A stretch of 21,338 bases of DNA from Geopsychrobacter sp. (GTDB taxonomy: Bacteria; Desulfobacterota; Desulfuromonadia; Desulfuromonadales; Geopsychrobacteraceae), in assembly GCA_030620915.1 (NCBI GenBank), contig JAUXIR010000001.1, positions 1-21,338 on the forward strand. Reading direction: 5' to 3'. Position 1 is the first letter of the stretch; each line of letters starts with the position of its first letter. The position numbers and the translations under genes are program-made. Shown here piece after piece: positions 1 through 6,156 of the stretch. The notes under the pieces are model-generated. The model was not told where the DNA came from, searched no databases, and saw only the letters and a program-made list of their open reading frames with translations.

Positions 1-63
1 AATATAAGCCTTCTCCTGAGGCTTCAAAGCCTCGATCATTTTGACGTTAAATTTTCCGGCCAT
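1..63 (-). CDS. Tyrosine site-specific integrase, N-terminal fragment (runs off left edge)
   Basis: Only the first 21 codons lie in the window, beginning at an ATG (61-63 read on the minus strand) and continuing past the left edge. The peptide starts MAGKFNVKMIEALKPQEKAY, which matches the way the N-terminal arm-binding domain (DUF4102 type) of P4-like tyrosine integrases begins, with the basic 'LKP..K.Y' pattern. A GGGGAG ribosome binding site lies 3 nt upstream. The gene points away from a tRNA 3' fragment about 200 nt to the right, the usual arrangement at one end of an integrated island. The family call rests on a very short peptide plus this context; the catalytic domain is not visible. 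Confidence 0.62.
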   Translation of the reverse strand, partial: MAGKFNVKMIEALKPQEKAYI

Positions 64-73
64 ATGCTCCCCT

Positions 74-129
74 AAAAGGTAGCTTGAACGCTCACGCTAC
101 CTCTCACGCTACCTCTCACGCTACCTTTT
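74..129. promoter_or_regulatory. Inverted repeat flanking the tandem repeats upstream of the integrase
   Basis: AAAAGGTAGC at 74-83 is the exact reverse complement of GCTACCTTTT at 120-129, giving a 10-bp inverted repeat that encloses the 12-bp tandem repeats. It begins 11 bp from the integrase start codon. It could be an operator, a recombinase arm site or a folded leader; the sequence does not decide between them. Confidence 0.5.
91..126. repeat. Three perfect tandem copies of a 12-bp unit
   Basis: CTCACGCTACCT is repeated three times without mismatch or spacer at 91-102, 103-114 and 115-126. The array lies between the integrase start codon and the tRNA-derived attachment site. Iterated short sites in this position are typical of integrase arm-type binding sites or autoregulatory operators. 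That role is inferred from location only. Confidence 0.85.
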
Positions 130-270
130 GGACCTTGGCTAGCGGTGAAATCTGCTGAAACATTATGACCCATAAAGTAGACATAAAATGCCGCAATGTC
201 AATGACTTAGATACTGGCACGTGGGCAGCATGAGACGCTAACAGACACCCTGAAACACTCCAAAAACGGC

Positions 271-316
271 GTTCGCAACGCGTAGGTCGTGAGTTCGATC
301 CTCATCAGCTCCACCA
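271..316 (+). tRNA. Partial tRNA (3' part only, probably tRNA-Ala), attachment-site scar
   Basis: The sequence reads as the 3' part of a tRNA: a 7-nt anticodon loop TTCGCAA with U33 (which would give anticodon CGC), anticodon 3' stem CGCGT, variable loop AGGTC, a T arm with GTGAG-TTCGATC-CTCAT, acceptor strand CAGCTCC, discriminator A and an encoded CCA at 314-316. The upstream bases do not complete the anticodon stem (only three of five pairs form) and no D arm or 5' acceptor strand is present, so this is not an intact tRNA. Such a 3' remnant next to an integrase is the usual attR/attL scar of a tRNA-targeted island. The alanine assignment is tentative: the acceptor strand would permit the G3-U70 pair, but the 5' strand is missing. 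Confidence 0.7.
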
Positions 317-317
317 A

Positions 318-353
318 GAAAAAGGCTTACGGAGTTTTCCGTAAGCCTTTTTC
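318..353 (+). terminator. Rho-independent terminator behind the tRNA fragment
   Basis: A perfect 16-bp stem (318-333 with 338-353) closes on a 4-nt loop GTTT, and the 3' arm ends in CTTTTTC. It starts 2 nt after the tRNA CCA end, so it is the original terminator of the tRNA gene and marks the chromosomal side of the integration junction. It may also stop the convergent cytochrome transcript. Confidence 0.9.
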
Positions 354-435
354 TCTTATAAATATTTCGCGCGACCCTTTGGTTAACGGTGCAGTGAGTC
401 AAAACTATCCCCAGGTTGCTGCGACACTGCGGGCA

Positions 436-1203
436 CTACTTTCGGTGACACTGAAGGCAGAGAGGGCTTTCGCGGCTGCCGACGACCAGCTTGGTAGCCT
501 CTCCGGAGTAGATACTGTGACAGGAGGCGCATCCGACCTTTCCTTGGTAAAAGGAGAGTAGGGGGGAGATGCTGGACCGGGGGTTCAACCCTTGATTTCC
601 GGCGGCAACACGATCGTAATCAAGGCCGATAATGTGTCCGGAGCATTGCCCTTCTTGGCCAAGAAGGCAAAAGCTGGCGTGAGGGGCCTCGGAACCGTCA
701 TGGCAGGAGACGCAGTCGGTCGATAGCTGATCCATCTCGGCAGAGCTTCCGGTTGGCGGGGTGTAGCTCTTGCCATGAGCCAAAATTGTGGCAGCCAGAT
801 GCTGCCCTGTTGCAGAAACGGTCTGGTCGTGGCAGAGCTGGCAGAAAGCGACTCCGGCCTGCTTACTACGAAGCAACCAAGGATAGGTTTCGGCTTGCTC
901 CGGATGGGGATCATGGCAGGTGGCACAGTTGAGCCTGCCCTCGGCATCCAGCCAGAAACTCTTCTGCATGCTCATGCTGGGAGTGACCTCGCTAGGATGG
1001 GCGTTCTGCTTGTTCAGCTTGTGACATTCGCGACAGAGGGTGTCGATGGCGCTAGCAAAGATAGGCTCCCCTACACCCGGCGTCGTAAGGTGGCAGCGTT
1101 CGCACTGCCCTTTAAAGTCGTGCCCTTTCTGGGCAGCCTGAGCTATGACTGACCCCAAGATGAACAAGAGCAAAACAAGCGCCACCAGATAATTTCGACA
1201 CAT
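436..1203 (-). CDS. Periplasmic seven-heme c-type cytochrome (doubled CXXCH type)
   Basis: The protein has seven CxxCH heme-binding motifs: CERCH, CRECH, CATCH, CQLCH, CVSCH, CASCH and CLQCH. Its N-terminal signal peptide has a hydrophobic run VALVLLLFILGSVIA and a likely cleavage site near AQA-A, so it should be exported and act in extracytoplasmic electron transfer. A segment reading SGHIIGLDYD resembles the 'HPIGVDY' stretch of multiheme proteins with paired CXXCH repeats. An in-frame GTG lies two codons upstream (1209), but the AGGGGG ribosome binding site is better spaced for the ATG at 1203, which gives 255 residues. It stands alone, convergent with the tRNA remnant. Its redox partner cannot be told from the neighbourhood; a link to the hydrogenases downstream is possible but unproven. 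Confidence 0.9.
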   Translation of the reverse strand: MCRNYLVALVLLLFILGSVIAQAAQKGHDFKGQCERCHLTTPGVGEPIFASAIDTLCRECHKLNKQNAHPSEVTPSMSMQKSFWLDAEGRLNCATCHDPHPEQAETYPWLLRSKQAGVAFCQLCHDQTVSATGQHLAATILAHGKSYTPPTGSSAEMDQLSTDCVSCHDGSEAPHASFCLLGQEGQCSGHIIGLDYDRVAAGNQGLNPRSSISPLLSFYQGKVGCASCHSIYSGEATKLVVGSRESPLCLQCHRK

Positions 1204-1209
1204 AGCCAC

Positions 1210-1766
1210 CCCCTGCTAAATGAAGGAAAAACTCTCTTCCCGGGGTGACGCTTACGATCGCCTTCCCCCATAGATTTTCATGCGGGCAGCAACCCGCCGG
1301 ACTGTTTGTAGAATGACATGTCTTAGTCCGTTGTCAATTCTAAAACTTCAGGCAATAAGGCAAATATCCTTCATAATTCAACCCCCTTGCTCTGCTTTGC
1401 TCACTCGGACTCAACGGAAATTACCTGAAAATTACGGCGACACAGGGGTCGACCCTTCCGAGGTGTTTTCAGCTGGCAGATGTGAACGGTATTAACTCCT
1501 GAGCCTGATTCGAGCCTGTAAAATCAGTGGCCAGGGCTGACTTCAACTTCACTAAAAAAACCGCTGCACCTATGCATTTATAATCTGGGTCATTTACCGC
1601 TAGATGATGTTCTCAACAACAAGGAGATACTTTTCGCTCAGGATTTAGCCGGGTGAACAAGGGAGCAATACCGAAAGGTTTCTGGAGATTGCCAAGGAGT
1701 TGCCACTTGTTAAATTGTGACCAGCGAGCCTTGTTCATATCGTAGATCCGTAACCCCTGCCCCGAC
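1210..1766. other. Gene-free stretch upstream of the cytochrome
   Basis: No open frame here has a ribosome binding site and a recognisable protein. On the minus strand a perfect TTGACA -35 box (1337-1332) stands upstream of the cytochrome, but the hexamer 17 nt further on is a poor -10. A small hairpin GCGGG-TTGCTG-CCCGC lies at 1282-1297 within what would be the cytochrome leader. I see no repeats or RNA genes in the remainder. Confidence 0.5.
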
Positions 1767-1967
1767 CTAATGCAGCGGCCAGGGCGCGCGTCGCTCCTGC
1801 CCCTCCCATGGGACACCAAGGCTTTGCCGCACCTGATCCCTTTCAACGTCCACCCATCCGCTGGCTCGGCGGATTTTCTTGATCTTCATGTTCGCAACCA
1901 GAATGTCGAGCATATCATTGCGAACCATGTCAAAACGTCCATCCTCATACATGACACGTATCAGCAC
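1767..1967 (-). CDS. Small conserved hypothetical protein, Geobacter type (66 aa)
   Basis: The 66-residue product begins LIRVMYEDGRFDMV and continues through a KIKKIRR-SGWV stretch to a GQERR near the end. I recognise this pattern (short charged proteins with a 'YEDGR.DMV' start, a 'RS.GWV' middle and a 'PERR' tail) as recurring in multiple copies in Geobacter-type genomes, where its function is unknown. The start is a GTG at 1967 with a strong AGTGGAGGTG ribosome binding site 5 nt upstream, which supports translation. It has no signal peptide, membrane segment or cysteines. It stands alone, with no co-directional neighbour close by. A larger overlapping frame on the same strand (1613-1846) is composition-driven and was not accepted. 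Confidence 0.7.
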   Translation of the reverse strand: MLIRVMYEDGRFDMVRNDMLDILVANMKIKKIRRASGWVDVERDQVRQSLGVPWEGQERRAPWPLH

Positions 1968-2119
1968 GATGCACCTCCACTTTGCTGTTGTCCTGCCAGA
2001 ATAAACGATTCAAACCCTTAAAGGCAACAGCGGGCGACCGAAACCAGCCGTTCTACATATAGAAATAAAGTTAGCGGAGAGACAATGAAACCTTCCTTGT
2101 CAACAATGTACTTTTCTGC

Positions 2120-2148
2120 TTGACATCCCCTGCCGGATAGTAGATATT
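2120..2148 (+). promoter_or_regulatory. Sigma-70 type promoter for the candidate small RNA
   Basis: A perfect -35 TTGACA (2120-2125) is followed after 17 nt by GATATT (2143-2148), a 4-of-6 match to the -10 consensus. Initiation near 2155 would give a transcript only about 60 nt long before the terminator at 2179-2217, with no reading frame in it. Confidence 0.6.
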
Positions 2149-2154
2149 CTCATC

Positions 2155-2217
2155 TAACGGACGCCCTAGGTGTCCGGAAGCCCGGTGACCCCCCCCCTCC
2201 GTCACCGGGCTTTTTTT
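2155..2217 (+). ncRNA. Candidate ~60-nt small RNA with two hairpins
   Basis: Between a good promoter and a strong terminator lies a short non-coding unit. It can fold into a first hairpin (CGGACGCC 2158-2165 with GGTGTCCG 2169-2176, 8 pairs including one G-U, 3-nt loop) and then the terminator hairpin. It is followed by about 180 nt before the next gene (2402), and the terminator separates it from that gene, so it is either a free small RNA or an attenuated leader of the ferritin-like gene. No known RNA family was recognised. Confidence 0.45.
2179..2217 (+). terminator. Rho-independent terminator
   Basis: AGCCCGGTGAC (2179-2189) pairs perfectly with GTCACCGGGCT (2201-2211) around an 11-nt C-rich loop and runs into seven T residues (2211-2217). 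This is a textbook intrinsic terminator on the plus strand. No protein gene precedes it on that strand, which is what suggests a small RNA. Confidence 0.88.
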
Positions 2218-2401
2218 ATTTAAATCTCCCCTCGCCCCGCACATTCCCGGCTCGCAACGATCAAATGATATCACTTATTGCACTTCAACACCCCCGAGAA
2301 TTGGCATTGCCTAATCATTCTCTTGCGGATAGGCCCCATTGCAGCTTTCATATGCCCCCAGCCATTGCAATACTCTGAATCGGGAAGGAACTGGGCAAAA
2401 C

Positions 2402-2851
2402 GTGAAAAAATACCTGCTACTCTGTGTTGAAATTGAAGAGACGGTCGCACGCATCTACCGTCAGCTTGCCAAATCAAAAAACTTGCCTGGCGAGTTGAAG
2501 GTCATCCTGCAAAACCTGGCAGATGATGAAGATGATCACGCCTCACAACTCCGCTTTGCCCTGCGCTTTACTGCCGGCACTTCATTTACCCAAAAAACCT
2601 TTGATCACGCTCCGATCCAAACTCTGCTGGACCGAGCAAAGGACCTGCTCGACAAAACCAGCCAACAGGATTTTGACGCCAGACAGGCAATCGCGACCGG
2701 GATCGAACTTGAGCAGGATTTCTGCCAGGCTCATGTCGGTAACAGCCTGAATTTCAAAGATGAAAGTCTAAAAAAGATGTTCGCGGCGATGGCTCAGGAC
2801 GACAGAGTCCACAGTCAGAAACTCTACGACGCCAAGACAAGGTTTCTTTAG
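2402..2851 (+). CDS. Ferritin-like/rubrerythrin-like diiron protein (149 aa)
   Basis: The protein is an all-helical four-helix ferritin-like domain with the expected ligand spacing: a Glu in the first helix (VEIEETVARIY), EDDH in the second (an ExxH motif), a Glu in the third (GIELEQDF) and DRVH in the fourth. The last motif has Asp where rubrerythrins usually have the Glu of ExxH. There is no C-terminal rubredoxin domain, so it is the 'erythrin' half only. The likely role is peroxide or oxygen defence or iron handling in the cytoplasm, which fits an anaerobe. The GTG at 2402 is chosen because homology-like sequence starts there (KKYLLLCVEIEE); an AGGAA lies 11 nt upstream, a long spacing, and the frame stays open upstream to 2339. 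It ends in a strong terminator. Confidence 0.75.
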   Translation: MKKYLLLCVEIEETVARIYRQLAKSKNLPGELKVILQNLADDEDDHASQLRFALRFTAGTSFTQKTFDHAPIQTLLDRAKDLLDKTSQQDFDARQAIATGIELEQDFCQAHVGNSLNFKDESLKKMFAAMAQDDRVHSQKLYDAKTRFL

Positions 2852-2874
2852 AAACCTTTGTTCTCAACAAATTG

Positions 2875-2910
2875 AAAAGGCCCCGTTCTGGAAACAGAAC
2901 GGGGCCTTTT
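2875..2910. terminator. Bidirectional terminator between the ferritin-like gene and hypE
   Basis: A perfect 16-bp stem (2875-2890 with 2895-2910) with a GAAA tetraloop has T runs on both strands (2907-2912 on plus, 2878-2875 on minus). It can end both the rightward ferritin-like gene and the leftward hyp operon. Confidence 0.92.
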
Positions 2911-2928
2911 TGATGAAAAAACTTCTAC

Positions 2929-3945
2929 TCAGCAGATCCGTGGCAACTGTTCTCCGGCGAGCATCTCGATTGCACGCAGGCCACCGATTGCGGTGCGCAT
3001 CATCACCCGTCCGGCAGAAACCTCTGTCACTTCGCCGATCATAGTCGCCTGCTCGCCGAACTCGCAGGCCTGCATCGTCACCAGGGCCGCATCGGCCACA
3101 TCGGCCGCAACAATCACCAGCAGCTTGCCTTCGTTGGCGACAAACATCGGATCCAGACCGAGGATGGCACAGGCCCCTGCCACCGCATCGTTCACCGGCA
3201 AGGCTTCCTCGGCGAGACAGATATCGACCTGCGACTGCAGGGCGATCTCCTTAAGCGTTGTCGCCACGCCACCACGCGTCGGGTCACGCAAGACATGGAT
3301 CGCCGCGCCGTGCTCTTCCAACAGTCTTGCCACGATCGCATTCAAGGGAGCACTATCGGTCTCAATTTCGCTCTGCAGCTCGAGCCCTTCGCGGCTCGCC
3401 AGCACCGCCATGCCGTGATCACCGATACTGCCGTTGATCAGCACCTTGTCGCCCGGTTGCGCAGCGCTGCCGACCGGTTTCAAATCATGATCGAAGACCC
3501 CGATGCCCGAGGTATTGATGAAGATCTTATCCCCCTTGCCGCGCGGCACAACCTTGGTATCGCCGGTGACAATCTTGACCTGGGCCTTGTCAGCGGCGAG
3601 CTTCATCGCCTCGAGAATTTCGCGCAACTCCTCAAGCAGCAGCCCCTCCTCCAGGATCAGACCAACACTGATCGCCAGGGGGCGGGCGCCACTCATCGCC
3701 AGGTCGTTGACCGTACCATTGATCGCCAGATCACCGATGTTGCCGCCGGGGAAGATGATCGGATCGACCACATAACTATCGGTGGTAAAGGCGATGCGCT
3801 TGCTCTCGATCCCCTCGAGTACCGCGGCATCGTTCTGCTCCGACCGGGCCACCTGCGAGAGGGTCGGGATAATCAACTCGTCGAGCAGCTGATGGCTCAG
3901 CTTTCCGCCGCTACCATGACCAAGCAGGATAATATCGTTTTTCAC
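2929..3945 (-). CDS. hypE: Hydrogenase maturation protein HypE
   Basis: HypE dehydrates the carbamoyl group delivered by HypF to its C-terminal cysteine, forming the thiocyanate that becomes the CN ligands of the [NiFe] active site iron. The 338-residue product shows the PurM/AIRS-like fold markers of the family: GHGSGGKL near the N-terminus, FTTDSYVV and GDLAVNGT-like segments, DPTRGGVATTLKEIA in the middle, and the essential C-terminal PRIC ending in the acceptor cysteine, so the protein is complete. The start is a GTG with GGAG about 9 nt upstream. It is the last gene of the minus-strand operon, separated from hypD by about 70 nt containing a direct repeat. HypF, its direct partner, is not encoded in this window. 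Confidence 0.96.
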   Translation of the reverse strand: MKNDIILLGHGSGGKLSHQLLDELIIPTLSQVARSEQNDAAVLEGIESKRIAFTTDSYVVDPIIFPGGNIGDLAINGTVNDLAMSGARPLAISVGLILEEGLLLEELREILEAMKLAADKAQVKIVTGDTKVVPRGKGDKIFINTSGIGVFDHDLKPVGSAAQPGDKVLINGSIGDHGMAVLASREGLELQSEIETDSAPLNAIVARLLEEHGAAIHVLRDPTRGGVATTLKEIALQSQVDICLAEEALPVNDAVAGACAILGLDPMFVANEGKLLVIVAADVADAALVTMQACEFGEQATMIGEVTEVSAGRVMMRTAIGGLRAIEMLAGEQLPRIC

Positions 3946-3987
3946 GTCAGACTCCGTCTGTGTGTTCAGGTGTTAGGTTTTAACTTC

Positions 3988-4012
3988 GAACGTCGAACAT
4001 GGAACGTCGAAC
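3988..4012. repeat. Direct repeat in the hypD-hypE spacer
   Basis: GAACGTCGAAC occurs at 3988-3998 and again at 4002-4012, separated by 3 nt, within the only sizeable gap between hypD and hypE. The left copy is preceded by TTC, making a TTCGAA palindrome. I suspect a dispersed intergenic repeat family, but only one locus is visible here. Confidence 0.7.
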
Positions 4013-4016
4013 GGGT

Positions 4017-5111
4017 TTATACGTTCCCGTATTTATATTCCGCCGCGCAGGTGCCTTCGCTGCTCACCATACAGGCACCGACCGGATACTCGGGGGTACA
4101 GGCCTTGCGGAAGAGCGGACAGTCTTTCGGGCCGATCTTCCCCTTGAGGATTTCACCGCAGAGGCAGCCCTCATGCTCTTTCGGCTCTTCGACCTCGACC
4201 GGCAACGCGCTTAAGGCATTGAACTTCTGATATGCGGCGCGTAGCTGCAGACCACTGGCGGGGATCGGCCCGACCCCGCGCCAATCGGCATCGCAGGGTT
4301 CAAATACCCGCTCGAGAATTGCCTGGGCGGTGCGATTCCCTTCGGGCTTGACGATGCGGCTGTACTCGCATTCGAGCTTCGCTTCACCGGCAACAACCTG
4401 TCGGACCAGCAGCTGAATGCCACGCAGCATATCGACCGGTTCGAATCCGGTCACCACGCAGGGGACAGCATAATCATCGACCAAGGCCTGGTAAGCGTTC
4501 GAGCCGATCACCGCGCTGACATGGGCCGGGCAGATATAACCATCAACCTTAAGCTCTGGATCACTTGCCAATGCCGCCATCGGGGTCGGCATGGTCTTGT
4601 GGGCGCAGAGCACATAATAGTTCGACAACCCGCGTTTTTCGGCTTCGATCAGACTGCCGGCGACAGTCGGCGCGGTGGTTTCGAAACCAACCCCGAGAAA
4701 AACCACCGATTTGTCGGGGTTCTTTTCGGCGATGCCGAGCGCATCGAGGGGCGAGTAGACAATCCGGATGTCGGCCCCTTGCGCCTTCTCGCGCTGCAGG
4801 TTGCTGGTCGAACCGGGCACGCGGATCATATCGCCGAAGGTGGTTATGATGGTGTCGGGTCGGCGCGCATAGGCGACCGCCTGATCGACATAGCCGATCG
4901 GCGTCACGCAGACCGGGCACCCCGGGCCGCTGATCAGCCGCACCTGCGCTGGCAACAGACTGCGGATGCCATGCTGATAGATCGACATGGTGTGGGTGCC
5001 GCAGACCTCCATCAGGGTCATCTGCCCAGCGAAACCCTCAACATCGCGGGCAATCGCCGCAACCAAGGCCTTGGCCAGTTCGGGGTCACGATATTCGCTG
5101 CCGTACTTCAT
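4017..5111 (-). CDS. hypD: Hydrogenase maturation protein HypD
   Basis: HypD, with HypC, is the scaffold on which the Fe(CN)2CO unit of [NiFe] hydrogenases is assembled. All family signatures are present in the 364 residues: MEVCGTHTM and GPGCPVCVTP near the N-terminus (active-site cysteines), FETTAPT and CPAHVSAVIG in the middle, and the C-terminal cysteine cluster CLCGEILKGKIGP-KDCPLFRKAC that holds a [4Fe-4S] cluster. The length is normal for the family. The ATG overlaps the hypC stop codon by 4 nt (ATGA), so the two are translationally coupled, matching their physical complex. Confidence 0.97.
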   Translation of the reverse strand: MKYGSEYRDPELAKALVAAIARDVEGFAGQMTLMEVCGTHTMSIYQHGIRSLLPAQVRLISGPGCPVCVTPIGYVDQAVAYARRPDTIITTFGDMIRVPGSTSNLQREKAQGADIRIVYSPLDALGIAEKNPDKSVVFLGVGFETTAPTVAGSLIEAEKRGLSNYYVLCAHKTMPTPMAALASDPELKVDGYICPAHVSAVIGSNAYQALVDDYAVPCVVTGFEPVDMLRGIQLLVRQVVAGEAKLECEYSRIVKPEGNRTAQAILERVFEPCDADWRGVGPIPASGLQLRAAYQKFNALSALPVEVEEPKEHEGCLCGEILKGKIGPKDCPLFRKACTPEYPVGACMVSSEGTCAAEYKYGNV

Positions 5112-5341
5112 ACTTCAACCCCACCACCGGCATCGAGGACCTCGCGAAAGATCGCCAGGGTCTTTTCAGCCTCCACCGGGTCGATCTTCTCGATCGCAAA
5201 ACCGGCATGAAGCAGGACGTAATCACCGACCTCGGCATCTTCGAGCATCATCAGGCTCGCCTCACGGCGCACCCCGTCAACCTCACAAATTACAGTCCCC
5301 TCAGTAATTTCGGCAATCTTCATCGGCACAGCCAGACACAT
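5108..5341 (-). CDS. hypC: Hydrogenase maturation chaperone HypC
   Basis: HypC is a small chaperone that binds HypD and the hydrogenase large-subunit precursor and carries the iron unit. The product starts MCLAVPMKI, with the essential Cys2 exposed once the initiator Met is removed, and is 77 residues long, as expected. The reading frame stays open upstream to 5428, but only the internal ATG at 5341 gives the conserved N-terminus, and GGAG lies 9 nt before it. It overlaps hypD by 4 nt at its 3' end. The 90-nt gap to hypB upstream contains a large inverted repeat. Confidence 0.96.
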   Translation of the reverse strand: MCLAVPMKIAEITEGTVICEVDGVRREASLMMLEDAEVGDYVLLHAGFAIEKIDPVEAEKTLAIFREVLDAGGGVEV

Positions 5342-5372
5342 AATTTCAGCTCCATGAAAAAGAATAAAAATC

Positions 5373-5428
5373 GTGAGGAGTAAGGCGTAGTACACCTGAG
5401 AAACAAGCCCTCTCGCCTCACACCTCAC
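5373..5428. repeat. Imperfect inverted repeat in the hypB-hypC spacer
   Basis: GTGAGGAGTAAGGCG (5373-5387) matches the reverse complement of CGCCTCACACCTCAC (5414-5428) at 13 of 15 positions, with a 26-nt loop. It fills the gap between the original hypB stop (5432-5434) and hypC. It could form an mRNA hairpin that tunes expression or stability within the operon, or be a mobile intergenic repeat. It has no T run and is not a standard terminator. Confidence 0.65.
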
Positions 5429-5431
5429 CGG

Positions 5432-6154
5432 TCAGCCTTTGGCTGCCACCTGCGCTTTCAACCAGGCATACCACTGATCGAGGCCCTCACCCGTGTAGCA
5501 GGAGACCTCGAAGATCTTGATCCCGGGATGTACCCGTTCGGCATATTCGCGACACCTGGCGACATCGAAGCGCAGGTGGGGCAGCAGATCGATTTAATTA
5601 ATCAGCATAATTTCGCTGTCCCGGAACAGCGGCGGATACTTGAGCGGCTTGTCTTCCCCCTCGGTGACCGACAGCAGTGTGACCTTGAAGTCCTCGCCGA
5701 GGTCGAAAGATGCGGGGCAAACCAGATTACCGACGTTTTCGATCATCATCATCTGGATCGTTTCGAGATCGAAATGCTCGAGACCATGGCCAACCATATG
5801 GGCATCGAGATGACAGCCCGCCCCGGTATTGATCTGATGGGCCGGGGTGCCGGTGGCGGCGATTCGGTCCGCATCATTGGTCGTCTGCTGATCCCCCTCG
5901 AGGACGGCAAAGTTGATTTCGTTTTTCAAATCAACCAGGGTCTTCTCCAACAGGCTGGTCTTGCCGCTGCCTGGTGAGCTGACCAGATTGAGGGTGAATA
6001 TCCCCTGCCTGGCGAACAACGCGCGGTTCCCCGCCGCCAAGCGATTATTCTTGGAGAGGATATCCTCTTCGACGCTGATGGTCTTACGTGGGGCTTCGGT
6101 CTCTTTGTGCTGATGGTCATGACCTGAAGGGCCACAGCCGCAGTCGATACACAT
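5432..6154 (-). pseudogene. hypB: Hydrogenase nickel-insertion GTPase HypB, interrupted by an in-frame TAA
   Basis: HypB is the SIMIBI-class GTPase that, with HypA, delivers nickel to the large subunit. The frame starts with MCIDCGCG (the CxxCGC high-affinity nickel site), then a histidine-rich patch HDHQH, a P-loop SSPGSGKT near residues 59-66, and GCHLDAHMV with the metal-binding Cys/His at the dimer interface. After 186 codons it reads LIN-TAA-IDLLPH: the stop (5594-5596) replaces the lysine of the conserved NKxD (here N-stop-I-D) G4 motif. The same frame continues without further stops or shifts for 53 codons, giving IDLLPHLRFDVARCREYAER to a natural TGA at 5432-5434, about the usual HypB length. 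One base change (AAA to TAA) explains it. The 186-aa product would lack nucleotide specificity. It could be a real nonsense mutation, a sequencing error or readthrough. It starts 2 nt after hypA. Confidence 0.88.
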
Positions 6155-6156
6155 GG

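Noticed and set aside
91..126. CRISPR array
   Set aside because: The 12-bp units are directly adjacent with no spacers, are too short for CRISPR repeats, and no cas genes are present.
271..316. A complete tRNA gene
   Set aside because: No D arm or 5' acceptor strand is found upstream, and the anticodon stem is only partly paired.
1210..1340. Cyclic-di-GMP (GEMM) riboswitch in the cytochrome leader
   Set aside because: Such riboswitches often precede cytochrome genes in Geobacter-type bacteria, but the conserved GCACAGGGCAAACC-type core is not there.
1280..1495. Possible 71-codon gene on the plus strand in the gap after the cytochrome
   Set aside because: No ribosome binding site, no recognisable motif, and it covers the probable cytochrome promoter.
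1984..1998. GG-N10-GC pattern (TGGCAGGACAACAGC on the minus strand) upstream of the 66-aa gene, as a sigma-54 promoter
   Set aside because: The -12 element is CAGC rather than TTGC, and transcription would begin inside the ribosome binding site, leaving no usable leader.
3295..4230. Open frame of about 310 codons on the plus strand opposite hypE and hypD
   Set aside because: It spans the ends of two well-identified genes and their spacer on the other strand, and its product has no family features.
5594..6154. Annotating hypB as a complete 186-aa gene
   Set aside because: The frame continues after the TAA with clear HypB sequence to a natural stop, so the 186-aa product is a truncation rather than a short family member.
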